Shown: in pieces, positions 42,806 to 52,380 of the stretch
Layout: every line of letters begins with the position of its first letter
How positions within the stretch are numbered: position 1 is the first letter of the stretch
Assembly: GCA_965197795.1 (NCBI GenBank)
Contig: OZ240228.1
Span: 248,001-312,000, forward strand
Source: WHTK01 sp965197795
Lineage (GTDB): Bacteria > Chloroflexota > Dehalococcoidia > DSTF01 > WHTK01
Reading direction: 5' to 3'
DNA: 64,000 nucleotides
Translations under genes and position numbers: made by a program
Notes under the pieces: model-generated
What the model was told of the DNA's origin: nothing
Database searches by the model: none
Seen by the model: the letters and a program-made list of their open reading frames with translations, nothing else

Positions 42806-42886
42806 GGCTTGTCCTTTTGGAGATAGGCTGTTCGTCTACTATTCGGGCAGGTACGGAGCCTGCCGTTGCGAAAGGACAATCTGACC

Positions 42887-43222
42887 GTGAAGTACATGCT
42901 GATGCTGTTCAACGAGATCACGCCTGAGACGACGGACCCGGCCGACATGCCGAAGTGGGAGGCGTTCGATAAAGAAGCAGAGCAGAGGGCGAAGATCACC
43001 TCCGGTGAGGCGCTGCATCCGCCGGAGAGCGCTACGACCGTGAGCGTGCGTGATGGAAAGGTGATCACCACCGACGGCCCGTTCGTCGACACGAAGGAGC
43101 AGATCGACGGGTTCTATGTCCTCGACTGCGAGAACCTCGACGTCGCCATCGAGCTGGCCGCGAAGGTGCCCTGGGCGCCGAGCGGGCACATCGAAGTGCG
43201 GCCCGTCGTCGATTTCGGGTAG
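42887..43222 (+). CDS. YCII/DGPF-domain protein
   Basis: The 111-residue protein is a YCII-like alpha/beta barrel half. It shows the DGPF signature as TTDGPFVDTKEQIDGFYVLD near residue 65. GTG 42887 is preceded by AAAGG. DGPF proteins are the standing partners of ECF42-type sigma factors, and one follows 27 bases downstream. The DGPF protein is thought to act with the sigma factor, though not as a classical anti-sigma. Confidence 0.9.
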   Translation: MKYMLMLFNEITPETTDPADMPKWEAFDKEAEQRAKITSGEALHPPESATTVSVRDGKVITTDGPFVDTKEQIDGFYVLDCENLDVAIELAAKVPWAPSGHIEVRPVVDFG

Positions 43223-43249
43223 GGCAGCCTGACGCGGCGCGAACCGTCA

Positions 43250-44526
43250 ATGACAGTCCCATCGCGCGACGATGCCGAGCAACGTCGCGCGGTGGAGGCG
43301 GTCGCCCTGGAACACGGCGCGCGCATCACGGCCACGCTGATCCGCCTCTGCGATGGCGACTTTCAGCTCGCCGAGGACGTGTTCCAGGAAGCGTTGATAA
43401 CCGCGCTGGAGCGCTGGCCGGCCGACGGCGTCCCGGCAAGCCCGGACGCCTGGATCATCACGACCGCGCGCCGTAAGGCCATCGACCAGCTGCGCCGCGG
43501 GCAAACCCTGCGGCGCAGGCAGGAGATGCTCCAGGCGCTGGTCGAGCAGGAGCAGGCAACGAGCGGAAACGCTACTGGGGAGGATGAGGACCCAGTGGAT
43601 GACAACCGCCTCCGCCTCATCTTCACCTGCTGCCATCCGGCGCTTGCGCTCGATGCACAGGTCGCGTTGACGCTGCGGACGGTCGCCAGGCTGGAGACGC
43701 CGGAGATCGCCAGGGCTTTTCTGGTCAACCAGGAGACGATGGCGAAGCGTCTGACGCGGGCGCGTTCGAAGATTCGCCACGCTCGTATTCCGTATCGCGT
43801 ACCGCCGGAGCACGAATTGCCGGACCGGCTCGATGGTGTGCTGGCGGTGATCTATCTCATCTTCAACGAAGGCTACGTCTCGAGCGGCGGTGAGACGCTG
43901 CTGCGGGCGGAGCTTTGTGACGAAGCGATTCGACTCGCCCGGCTGCTGCTGAGCCTGATGCCGGACGAGCCTGAGGTGATCGGGCTTCTGGCCCTGACTT
44001 TGCTGATCGACTCGCGGCGGGTTGCCAGGACGGACGGCGCCGGCGACCTCCTGACGCTGGAGGAACAGGATCGATCTCTGTGGGACGCTGCCCGCATCTC
44101 CGAAGGGCAGGCGCTGGTGGAGCGGTCGCTGCGGATGCGGCGGCCGGGCCGGTATCAGCTTCAGGCCGCGATTGCCGCTCTGCACGCCGAATCATCGAAA
44201 CCGGAGGATACGGACTGGACCCAGATCGCGCTGCTCTACGGCGAGCTCCTGCGCCTGCAGCCGAGCGCCATCGTTGAGCTCAACCGGGCTGCCGCGGTCG
44301 CGATGGCTTTCGGCCCCGGGCCGGCCTGAAGCTTCTGGACGACATCGACGCCCGCGGCGAGCTGGCCGGTTACTACTTGGCGCACGCGGCCCGCGCCGAT
44401 CTGCTGCGCCGTTCCGATCGGCGCGAGGAAGCGGCGGAGAGTTACCACAATGCTATCGAGCTGTGCGGCAACCCGGTGGAAACGCGCTACCTGCGACGCC
44501 GTCTGGAGGAAGTGACCAATGGTTAA
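43250..44526 (+). CDS. ECF sigma factor, ECF42-like with C-terminal TPR-like extension (frameshifted)
   Basis: About 425 residues. Region 2 is in residues 15-85 (LIRLCDGDFQLAEDVFQEAL; WIITTARRKAIDQLRR), region 4 at about 130-185 (RTVARLETPEIARAFLVNQETMAKRL, split as read). The long C-terminal DUF6596/TPR-like extension marks ECF42. The frame breaks at GGG 44318-44320; adding one G joins GPGA to GLKLLDDIDARG and restores the extension to the stop at 44524-44526. It overlaps the DUF2461 gene by eight bases. With the DGPF gene upstream it forms a known regulatory pair; the target genes are usually DGPF genes themselves. Confidence 0.9.
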
Positions 44527-45206
44527 CCAATTCACGGGCTTCGGGCCCGAGACGTTCGCTTTCCTACGCGATCTGACCCTGCACAACGACCGCGACTGGT
44601 TCATGGCGAACCGTGCCCGCTACGAAGAGCACTATCTGGCTGCGGCGCTCGGGTTCATCGAGGCGATCGGCCCGCGGCTGGCCGCCGAGCTGCCGGGCGA
44701 CGTGCGGTTCGAAGCGAGGGTCAACGGGTCGCTATTCCGGATCAATCGCGACATCCGATTTCCAAGGATAAGACGCCGTACAAGAATCACATCGACATGT
44801 GGTTCTGGACCGGCGACAAGAAGGGCTGGGAGACGCCGGGCTACTTCATGCGCCTGCTGCCCGACGAGTGGGGCATCGGTGGAGGCATCCATCACCTGAG
44901 CAAGGAAGGTCTCCAGGTGTTCCGCGACGCGGTCGTGGATGATGGCAAAGGGCCGCGCTGGAAGACGCGCTTGCGAAGCTGGGCGAGCGGTACGGGCTGG
45001 GCCAGCCGAGCCGCAAGTCGGTGCCGCGTGGCTACGATGCGTCGCACCCCCGCGCCGCGTATCTGCTCTACGAGGGCCTGGCCGCGGCGCTGGAGGGCGC
45101 GATTCCAGTGGCGGCGGGAGGCGCCGGATTCGCCGATGAATGCGTGGCGCATTTCAAGGCGGTAAGCCCACTCAACGAATGGCTGGCGTCGATCCTGCGG
45201 CGTTAG
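44519..45206 (+). CDS. DUF2461 (TIGR02453) family protein, two frameshifts
   Basis: The joined product is about 228 residues. It opens FTGFGPETFAFLRDLTLHND and contains NRDWF-type DRDWFMANRARYEEHY, LFRINRDIRFSKDKTPYKNH, and IGGGIHHLSKEGLQVFRDAV. Breaks at TTT 44759-44761 and in GGG near 44952 are each repaired by one added base (RFSKDKTPY; GKGAALEDALAKLGERYG). Function of this widespread family is unknown. It is coupled to the sigma factor gene. Confidence 0.85.
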
Positions 45207-45298
45207 AGCGAGCGCCCTCAACAAGCGTGCGCGGCGGCGTTGACAAGCTTGCGGCGCGGCGTAACGATCCGGCCAACGAGGCATATTGGAGGGTCGGC

Positions 45299-45805
45299 AT
45301 GAAACTGGAGCGAGTGGGCCACGTCGCGTTGATGGCGTCGAACGAGGAGCGCTCGCGGGCGTTCTACCGGGACGTCATGGGCTTGGACGTGAGCGAACAG
45401 GACCCGGAGCATGGCGGCACTTTCATGACGCTGGGCGAAAACTTCCACACGATCGACGTGTTTCCTCACCCCGAGCCGCAGAACGCGACGATGCCGCAGC
45501 GCGGCCAGGTCGGCCTGTTCCATCTTGCATTCGAAGTCGGCAGCTACGCGGACCTGCGCGACGCTTACTGCTCGCTGCAAGACCACAGCGTCGAGATCAG
45601 CCACTGCACCGATCACATCAGTCAGCGCAGCATCTACTTCGCCGACCCGGACGGCAACCGCCTGGAGATCTACTACGAGGTCCCCGGCGCTCTGGAGCGC
45701 TACAAGGACAACCCGAGGGGCGATCAGGACGTCTCGCTCGAGGTCACAAGGCCGGGCGAGCCGCTGCCCGCATGGCTGGAGGAAGACTGGTCGGCCGACG
45801 AGTAA
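45299..45805 (+). CDS. VOC-family extradiol dioxygenase-like protein
   Basis: The 168-residue protein is a two-module VOC fold. Metal ligands are visible as His in RVGHVALMA near residue 7, His in LFHLAFEV near 75 and Glu in LEIYYEVPG near 124, the same trio as in catechol 2,3-dioxygenases. ATG 45299 follows GGAGGGTCGGC. The C-terminal 40 residues are polar. It likely opens an aromatic diol or isomerises a related compound; the neighbouring LigJ-like and LigB-like genes support an aromatic pathway. Confidence 0.88.
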   Translation: MKLERVGHVALMASNEERSRAFYRDVMGLDVSEQDPEHGGTFMTLGENFHTIDVFPHPEPQNATMPQRGQVGLFHLAFEVGSYADLRDAYCSLQDHSVEISHCTDHISQRSIYFADPDGNRLEIYYEVPGALERYKDNPRGDQDVSLEVTRPGEPLPAWLEEDWSADE

Positions 45806-45850
45806 CCCTACGCCGCACCTCGCGTCGAACGGCGCTCCTGATACGTCCCG

Positions 45851-46788
45851 CTAGCTGATCGTTAGCACCGCCTTGCCGGGGTAAGAGCGCTCGATGAGTT
45901 GTAGAGCGACGTTGCCGATCTCGGTCCACGGCGCCTCGATGGCGATGTGGGGCTTGAGCGTCCCGGCTGACACCATGCCGACCAGTCTGCCGAGGCCAAC
46001 CGCGGCCGTCTCCCTGTGCAGCTCCCTAAACACCTGAAGGCCGCTCACGGTGAGTCGCGAGCGGAGAAAGACCGTTGAGTCCACGTTCAGGGGCCGCCGG
46101 CGGAGACGCCGTAGACGACGATGTGTCCGCCCGGCGCCATCATCGTCATCGCGTTGGCCAGGACGTCGCTGGCGACGGACTCGAGCGCGTGGTTATAGGG
46201 GCCGAACTCGGCTGCCGTTGCGCCGGTTTCGTCCGCCACGACGTGATGCGCGCCGGCGACCCGCGCGGATTCGGCGTGTCGCTCCTGGCGGACCAACGCG
46301 GTTACCTCGGCGCCGCCGTTGACGGCGATCTGGATGCCGATGTTGCCGACCCCGCCGGAAGCTCCCGTGATCAACACCTTACGGCCGGTGAGGCCATTGG
46401 CGCGGTCCAAGGCGTAGAGGGCGGTGAGGCCTGCGACCGGCAGCGTCGACGCCTGCTGAAAGCTGACGTTGTCGGGCAAGACGGCGAGGTTGCTGGCGGG
46501 GATGGCGACGTGCTCGGCCCAGGCGCGGTTCCGCAGGACGCCAACCACCCGCTGTCCCTATGCCGGTCCGGCGCCGTCCGCGGCTGCCTTCTCGATGACA
46601 CCCGCCACGTCCCAGCCGATACGGCCGCCGGGAGGCGCACCCTGGGCGCGGCGAATCTCGCCGCGGTTGAGGGACAGCGCGTTGACGCGAACGATCGCCT
46701 CTTCCGGCCGCGGCACGGGGTCCTCGACCTCGGCGATGGCCAGATGCCCGGGCGCGTTGGCATCGATGACGATGGCTCTTGTGCTCAT
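45851..46788 (-). pseudogene. Zinc-free medium-chain dehydrogenase/quinone reductase (one stop, one frameshift)
   Basis: About 312 codons of an MDR-family NADPH quinone reductase-like enzyme: LSLNRGEIRRAQ and WDVAGVIEKAA near the N-terminus, LPVAGLTALYALDRANG near residue 122, and the NADPH loop ITGASGGVGNIGIQ near 147. A TAG at 46558-46560 interrupts the frame between GAGPA and GQRVVGVL; a base missing in the ggg near 46089-46091 (plus strand) breaks it again before LNVDSTVFLRSRL. The frameshift looks like the assembly errors elsewhere; the stop is a substitution and may be real. Confidence 0.8.
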
Positions 46789-46941
46789 TTGGGTTCTCCT
46801 TGGTTGGACGGAATGCCTGGGATCGTAGAGCCCGGAACACCTGGACGCCAGATAGCCAGAGCGAGATTGACAGCCACTCACCGCGGTATCAGCATTACCA
46901 CGCCCCGTCTGTCTACCCGTGTTTGTCCAAGGAGGATCGAG

Positions 46942-47925
46942 ATGATTATCGACGCGCATGCACACACGAACGGCGGCAATCTGGGGAACTTTAAGTCCGG
47001 CCTAATTGCGTCTCGCGGCTACCACGGCGGCCACTACCAGGAGAACGAAGAGGCGCTCGGACGAGCGATCGAAAACCACAAGAAGAACATCCTGGACCAG
47101 GTTGGCACGGACATCCAGTTCGTCTCGCCGCGGCCCTTCCAGCTGATGCACTCCGAGAAGCCGGCGAAGCTCGTTGACTGGTACGCCAAGGCTTCGAATG
47201 ACGTCAACGCGTTGACCGTGAAGATCGAGCCGAAGCGCTACCGCGGCGTTGCCTGCCTGCCGCAGAGCCCGGACATCCCGATCAAGGACTGGTGCGACGA
47301 GCTGGACCGCTGCGTCAACGAGCTGGGCATGATCGGCCTGATGATCAACCCGGACCCATACGAGGCGGGTGGCGACTACTTCCCCGGCATGGGCGAGGAA
47401 GAGTGGTACCCGCTGTACGAGAAGATGGTCCAGCTGGACGTCCCGGCCCTGATCCACTCGGCAGGCACCCGCAACCCGTACGACACGTACCAGAACTACT
47501 TCATTACCACGGAGACGTCCTGCATCCTCTCGATGGTGGAGCACAAGACGTTCGATGCCTTCCCGAACCTCAAGATCATCGTCTCGCACGGCGGCGGCTC
47601 TATCCCGTACCAGGTCGGACGCTGGCGCGCCAACTACGGCCGCCACATGGGCATCGACTTCGACGAGCAGCTCAAGAAGTTCTACTTCGACACGGTGCTC
47701 TACAACAAGGAGTCGCTCGACTTCCTGTTCAAGATGGTCGGCACTGACCGCTGTCTCTTCGGCACGGAAAACCCCGGTACGGGCAGCTACAAGGACCCGA
47801 AGACGGGCCACATGTTGGACGACATCAGGCCAGTGATCGAGAGCATCGACTGGCTGACCGAGCAGGACAAGAAGAACATCTTCGAGGACAACGCGAAGAA
47901 GGTCTTCGCCCGGTTCAAGGGATAG
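46942..47925 (+). CDS. Amidohydrolase-family protein, LigJ-like (4-oxalomesaconate hydratase type)
   Basis: The 327-residue protein begins MIIDAHAHTNGG, with the metal-binding HxH. It then shows GVACLPQSPDIP near residue 97, LDRCVNELGMIGLMINPDP near 116, VSHGGGSIPYQVGRWR near 215 and LFGTENPGTG near 273. This pattern, especially the CxLPQSP and CVNELG blocks, matches LigJ-type hydratases of the protocatechuate 4,5-cleavage and gallate pathways. ATG 46942 follows AAGGAGGATCGAG. With ring-cleavage genes close by on the same strand, a role in processing ring-cleavage products is likely. Confidence 0.85.
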   Translation: MIIDAHAHTNGGNLGNFKSGLIASRGYHGGHYQENEEALGRAIENHKKNILDQVGTDIQFVSPRPFQLMHSEKPAKLVDWYAKASNDVNALTVKIEPKRYRGVACLPQSPDIPIKDWCDELDRCVNELGMIGLMINPDPYEAGGDYFPGMGEEEWYPLYEKMVQLDVPALIHSAGTRNPYDTYQNYFITTETSCILSMVEHKTFDAFPNLKIIVSHGGGSIPYQVGRWRANYGRHMGIDFDEQLKKFYFDTVLYNKESLDFLFKMVGTDRCLFGTENPGTGSYKDPKTGHMLDDIRPVIESIDWLTEQDKKNIFEDNAKKVFARFKG

Positions 47926-47934
47926 CGGTCGTTT

Positions 47935-48798
47935 CTACCCCGTGATTTGACACATCAAGGCGCCCGTGGCTTCGTAGTCGCGGGCGCCGCCTTTCATAAT
48001 CCGCGCCACGAGGTAGATGCAGTCGATGCCCGCGTCGAGGAACTCGGCGTAGAGCTCGGCGGCGATATCGATTCCGTCCCGGCCGTTCTGCAGGCCGTCG
48101 AGAACCGGCTGCGGCACGTTGCTGAACAGCACGCCGTCGGCGCGCAAGAGCTGCAGACCCCAGAAGACGGGTATCGCGAGCGGAGCGCCGGCGACTTCCG
48201 CGTAGGCCTGCTGGAAATCCCGCGCCTCGGAGGCGGCGAAGATCGGCTGCGTCACGACGTACTCGGCGCCGGCCGCGACCTTCCGCGCCGTGAGCTCGGC
48301 CTCGGCGCGGATACCGCGGTTCAGGTCCGTGGTGGCGCCGATGCAGAAGCCGGTTGGCGCGCGCAGGTTCGAGCCTTTAAGGTCCGTGCCCTGGTTCAAT
48401 GCGGCGATCGCGCCGATCAGTCCGGACGCCGTGTACTCGGCGACAGCGGCTGCGCCGTCGCGCTCGGTCAGCGCGTCACCCTGGAGGACGAGCAGGTTCT
48501 CGAGGCCGAGCAGCTGCGCGCCGACGAGCCGCGACTGCAGCGCGAGCTTGTTCATATCGCGCGGCGAGAAGTTGAAGATGACGTCCGTGCCCTGGCGTTG
48601 CTTGATCGCGAGCGCCACCGCGGCCGAATCGGCTCGCACGAGCTTCCCGGGGTTGTAGGCGACGGCTATGAAGTCGGCGGCGACGAGGTCCCTTGCGCCG
48701 TCGAGCAAAGCCGGATCGCCGCCGCGTGGCGGCGTGTAGTCGCAGATGATCACGGGCCGATCACGGGCGCCGGCGACGACATCGGTGACCTTCGCCAT
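47935..48798 (-). CDS. Methylenetetrahydrofolate reductase family protein
   Basis: The 287-residue barrel shows MTHFR features: the N-terminal ICDYTPPRGGDP near residue 18 (Glu/Asp strand), NPGKLVRADSAAVAL near 53, FNFSPRDMNKLALQSRLVGA near 76, LLVLQGDAL near 104 and VVTQPIFAASEARDF near 185. It reduces 5,10-methylene-THF to 5-methyl-THF, using FAD. A one-carbon role beside aromatic genes suggests handling of methyl groups from demethylation (as in lignin-derived methoxyaromatics), which is inference. ATG 48798; convergent with the LigJ-like gene. Confidence 0.88.
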   Translation of the reverse strand: MAKVTDVVAGARDRPVIICDYTPPRGGDPALLDGARDLVAADFIAVAYNPGKLVRADSAAVALAIKQRQGTDVIFNFSPRDMNKLALQSRLVGAQLLGLENLLVLQGDALTERDGAAAVAEYTASGLIGAIAALNQGTDLKGSNLRAPTGFCIGATTDLNRGIRAEAELTARKVAAGAEYVVTQPIFAASEARDFQQAYAEVAGAPLAIPVFWGLQLLRADGVLFSNVPQPVLDGLQNGRDGIDIAAELYAEFLDAGIDCIYLVARIMKGGARDYEATGALMCQITG

Positions 48799-48892
48799 GA
48801 GCGCAAGGTTAGCACCGGAGGCAAGGCACACATTGACACGTGAGCGCAGAATTAGCGCATCTAAGAGAAGCAAATTCGTTCGGAGGGTTGAG

Positions 48893-49951
48893 ATGGGTGA
48901 GATCCTCGGTCTCGGAATGACGCACTACCCCGGTATGACCATGAAAGGGACCTTGGCGGGGCGCGCCAAGAGCTTTATGCACGACCCGCTGCTGCCCGAG
49001 CAGTTCAAGAACCCGGAGACGTGGCCGGAGCCGATGCGCAAGGAGTGGGCCGACGACGAGGGCTGGGCGCACTCCGAGGAGCACCGCAGGCTGCTGATCG
49101 AGAATTTCCGCTGGATCCGCAAGGAGCTGGACGCCTTCAACCCTGATGTTGTCCTGATCTGGGGCGACGACCAGTACGAGAACTTCAAGGAAGACGTCGT
49201 GCCGCCGTTCGCGGTGCTGGCTTACCCCGAGTTCAGCATCCAGCCATGGCATCATCTGCGGCCCGGAACCGAGAACGCCTGGGACGAGGACTTGGACAAG
49301 GCGTTCAGCTACAAAGGCCATCAGAAGGCCGGCAAGTACCTGACCAACCGGCTGCTGGCGGACGGCTTCGACGTGGCGTACTCGTACCAGGCGAACCACG
49401 GCGAAGGCTTCGGGCACGCCTTCGCCAACACGGCCCTCTACCTCGACTGGGACCGCAAGGGCCTGCCGTACCCGATTCTGCCTTTCTCGACCAACTGCTA
49501 CGGTCGTCCGTTGACCAAGCTGCACGGCAGCGTGCTGAACCACTTGGCCGACCTGCCGAACGAGGACGAAGCCGACCCCAGCTCGCCGCATCCGTGGCGC
49601 TGCTTTGACCTGGGGCGCAGCATCGCGCGGGCCATGGCCGACAGCCCGTGGCGAGTGGCGCTCGTCGCGTCTTCGAGCTGGTCGCACAACTTCTTGACCG
49701 GCCGCTACGCCTACTTCCATCCCGACGTCGAGACCGACCAGCGCTACTACGAAGCGCTGGTCGCCGGCGACTACGACTTCTGGCGCAACACGACGATCGA
49801 GGAGGTCGAATTGGCCGGCCACAACGAGCTGCTGAACTGGTACGGGCTGGCGGGCGCGATGTCGGAGCTGGGGCGCAAGCCTGACGAATCGCACTTCGTC
49901 GAGTCGTGGCTGTGCAACTCGGACAAGGTGTTCGCGGTCTTCAGGCCGTAG
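48893..49951 (+). CDS. LigB-family extradiol dioxygenase-like protein
   Basis: The 352-residue protein has a class III extradiol dioxygenase fold: LGLGMTHYPG near residue 5 (His ligand), DVVLIWGDDQYENF near 80, NHGEGFGHAFANTALYLDW near 164, and the block ALVASSSWSHNF near 252, where the usual GG(L/M)SH is SSSWSH. ATG 48893 has CGGAGGG upstream. It differs from the LigB-LigA fusion at 5514 by lacking the LigA part. A VOC protein follows 24 bases downstream, probably cotranscribed. Aromatic substrate likely, identity unknown. Confidence 0.85.
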   Translation: MGEILGLGMTHYPGMTMKGTLAGRAKSFMHDPLLPEQFKNPETWPEPMRKEWADDEGWAHSEEHRRLLIENFRWIRKELDAFNPDVVLIWGDDQYENFKEDVVPPFAVLAYPEFSIQPWHHLRPGTENAWDEDLDKAFSYKGHQKAGKYLTNRLLADGFDVAYSYQANHGEGFGHAFANTALYLDWDRKGLPYPILPFSTNCYGRPLTKLHGSVLNHLADLPNEDEADPSSPHPWRCFDLGRSIARAMADSPWRVALVASSSWSHNFLTGRYAYFHPDVETDQRYYEALVAGDYDFWRNTTIEEVELAGHNELLNWYGLAGAMSELGRKPDESHFVESWLCNSDKVFAVFRP

Positions 49952-49975
49952 CAGATCCTCAAGAGGAGTAACAAG

Positions 49976-50371
49976 ATGGCAAAGATCCGGCACATCGCCT
50001 ACCGCTGCAGTGATATCGCGAGCTACGAGAAGTTCTTCGTCGAGGGCCTGGAGATGGAGGTCGTCGAGCGACGGGCGAACGGCGCCGTCGATCTGTCGGA
50101 CGGGACGGTCAACATCACGCTGCTGCCCTCATCGCTGATGCCGTTGAGCGGCGAGGCGGGGCTCGGCGTGGCGCACATCGGCTTTACGGTCGAGAACGAG
50201 GACGAGACGAAACAACGCCTCGAAAAGCTCGGGGCGACCGAGGCCAATACGGTTCGCATGGACAGCGCTCACTACGAGGTCAAGTTCGAGGGTCCGGACG
50301 GCATCGTCATTGACCTTGGGAGCTGGTCGGGCACGGCACCGATCGAAGAAGAGGCGAAGGCGGCCAGGTAG
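49976..50371 (+). CDS. VOC (glyoxalase) family protein
   Basis: The 131-residue protein has the N-terminal RHIAYRCSDIASYEKFFVEG and a second-module VAHIGFTVENEDE near residue 61. The last ligand position reads GIVIDLGSW, Asp in place of the common Glu. GAGGAG precedes ATG 49976. Cotranscribed with the LigB-like dioxygenase, 24 bases upstream. It may isomerise or cleave the product, or bind a metal without catalysis. Confidence 0.85.
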   Translation: MAKIRHIAYRCSDIASYEKFFVEGLEMEVVERRANGAVDLSDGTVNITLLPSSLMPLSGEAGLGVAHIGFTVENEDETKQRLEKLGATEANTVRMDSAHYEVKFEGPDGIVIDLGSWSGTAPIEEEAKAAR

Positions 50372-50517
50372 CTAGCGTGGCGCTTCGAAGGCCTTGGACG
50401 GTGGCCGTCCGGGGCGGACGTGCAACTCCATGAACGACCCAACTCCATGGTGGCGTCTTTAGCCCAGCCGGCAAGACTGGTCACGTGCCCGGAGTCTACA
50501 TGCGGAGTCAACCGAGC

Positions 50518-51264
50518 CTAGGAATCAGGTCGTGTCGGCCTACGTCGCCGGATTAATGCCGGCAGATGATAACCGCCAATTCCACCGAGGACTATTCCGA
50601 GGAGGCCGAGTAGCGGCTCTGTACTGAGGATGCCATCAAACTCTGCGCCGATGATTCCGCCTGCAAGCATGCCCGCCAGCGGGAAGCGATACGTCCAGAC
50701 GCATCTCAATTGAGCCAGAGCGGAGGCCAACGTAGAGCTCCAGGGTGACAGCGGTTTCACTGTGACTTCCTCCATCAAGCCGATGAAGGGCCGTGTCCTG
50801 TCATGGGTTATGTGATTCAGGTAGCCGACAGGAGACTCGCGTCGAAACGGACCGAATATGCCGATGAGACCGACATCATCGTCGACTAGCTTACGACCGG
50901 TCGCTTCGAGCCAGCCGGACCAGCGCTCCCCCGGGAAGAGGTCGCGAGGCAGCGATCCAGGATCCACGAGACGCAGAACATGGCCCATCCCGCCGCGTTC
51001 GTAGAGCTCCCACGCCGTGCGGCTCTGACCTCGAAGCCAGGAATAGGATTTGATCCAACCCGGAGCCTGTTCCTTGTCGAGGATAAACACACGGCTGCCA
51101 TCAAGGGCCAGACTGAGGATGCCGTGCTCACCCGTGTTTTCGACTGTTAGATGCAACCGGAATCGGAGTGGCCCGCTTTCGAGCTCGTCGATACCGAAGA
51201 CCGCGCCGCAGTCTTTGCAATGCTCATGCCAAGCTAGTGACCGGGTGCGGTTACTTGAAGCCAT
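50518..51264 (-). CDS. Hypothetical membrane protein with N-terminal CxxC
   Basis: I do not recognise this 248-residue protein. It starts with HCKDCGAVFGI near residue 15, possibly half a zinc site, followed by a beta-rich domain (about 25-130) and two transmembrane helices near the C-terminus (FPLAGMLAGGIIGAEF; LLGLLGIVLGGIGGYHL), ending in a basic tail RRRRPTRPDS. Codon usage is less GC-biased than neighbours. It stands alone between 146- and 121-base gaps with no clear signals. Confidence 0.55.
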   Translation of the reverse strand: MASSNRTRSLAWHEHCKDCGAVFGIDELESGPLRFRLHLTVENTGEHGILSLALDGSRVFILDKEQAPGWIKSYSWLRGQSRTAWELYERGGMGHVLRLVDPGSLPRDLFPGERWSGWLEATGRKLVDDDVGLIGIFGPFRRESPVGYLNHITHDRTRPFIGLMEEVTVKPLSPWSSTLASALAQLRCVWTYRFPLAGMLAGGIIGAEFDGILSTEPLLGLLGIVLGGIGGYHLPALIRRRRPTRPDS

Positions 51265-51385
51265 CGCCAACCAACCTGTCCTTAACGAAGTTATCGACCA
51301 GTTGGTTATCTGAACACAGACTGCTTAGCTCAGGCATCGGGCTAATTTGACGAAGAGATTGGGCAAAGACGGCTATGATCTGCTC

Positions 51386-52285
51386 TTAAGCAACCCCGCG
51401 CTGCTGCGAACTGGCCAGGCGCTCGAAATGGACGACGCCGGCTGCTTCCCAGATGCGAACTTCGATGCCGGCACGTTTCGAGGCCCGGCGCAGTTTCGTC
51501 TTTGTGTTGCGAGCCGGCTGCCCCTCCGGGATCGGGACCTCGCCGAAAGGTGAATTCTTCACGAGCTGCACGAGCTGTAGATGCGTCGACGGTTGCTCGG
51601 CCGGCTTGGCGACGGGTTCCTGGGGTGTGAAGGCCTCCGCGGCTTCGTAGAGGGCGTCGAAATCAAAACCCTGGTCCGGAGCGAGTGCTTTGCGCATCGT
51701 CACCCGATAAGAGCCGGCGTTCTGAGAGATGCGCCAGGCCAGCGAGAGGGCGCCTTCGTCGCCGGTGTGCGGCAGGCACAGCGCGAACTCGCGCTCGCCG
51801 GTGCGTGAGGCCAGCTCGACGGCGCGCATCTGGCGGGCCAGGACCTGAACCATGTCCATCTGGGCCTCGGTGGTCCAATCGGGGTCCTTGGCTTGGGCCT
51901 CATCGCCCTCGACGTTGATGAAGAGCACCACCATACTCATGCCGTAACGCCGGCAGCGGCGGGCTTCGTCGGCAATTCGGAGCTCGAAATACCAGCGCTG
52001 CAGCAACCCAGTCGCCGGGTCGAGAATCGAAATCCTGCGACCGTTGCGAGTATGGCGGTGGAGGCCCGCGTTGATGCTGGCTCTGACAGCTTCGCTGGCG
52101 CGCGCTGCCGTCTGGTTCGGCGCCGCGGCGAAGGCAGCCACGAGCGCCAGCGGAGCCAACACGACGGCAGCAGCAATCGGCGAAGCCCAGATCGAGAGCC
52201 CGAAGGCGGCCACAACGGCAACGCCGGCTAGTAGGGCTCGCGGGCTCCTGATCACATCAAGTGCTCTTGATTCGTATTCGCGCAT
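51386..52285 (-). CDS. Membrane-anchored degenerate GGDEF-domain protein
   Basis: The 299-residue protein has two N-terminal helices (ALLAGVAVVAAFGLSIWA; AAVVLAPLALVAAFAAA), then a GGDEF-type domain starting ISILDPATGLLQRWYFELRI near residue 84, with MSMVVLFINVEG near 115. The signature loop is GEREFALCLP near 163, so GGDEF is degenerate. A C-terminal extension of about 90 residues is Pro/Ala/Lys-rich. ATG 52285. It resembles the GGDEF-like proteins at 27312 and 41782 in having lost the catalytic loop. Confidence 0.8.
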   Translation of the reverse strand: MREYESRALDVIRSPRALLAGVAVVAAFGLSIWASPIAAAVVLAPLALVAAFAAAPNQTAARASEAVRASINAGLHRHTRNGRRISILDPATGLLQRWYFELRIADEARRCRRYGMSMVVLFINVEGDEAQAKDPDWTTEAQMDMVQVLARQMRAVELASRTGEREFALCLPHTGDEGALSLAWRISQNAGSYRVTMRKALAPDQGFDFDALYEAAEAFTPQEPVAKPAEQPSTHLQLVQLVKNSPFGEVPIPEGQPARNTKTKLRRASKRAGIEVRIWEAAGVVHFERLASSQQRGVA

Positions 52286-52380
52286 TTCCTATGTGTTGTT
52301 TTCGGTTCGCCGAGGTCAGTACTACAGTCTGGCGCCGACTTGAAGCTATACTCGCGTCCGCACCGGAAGGGAGCGAAGCC

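Noticed and set aside
46075..46941. A long N-terminal extension of the LigJ-like gene
   Set aside because: The extension is antisense to the quinone-reductase remnant and has no homology; ATG 46942 has a strong ribosome-binding site and gives the family start.
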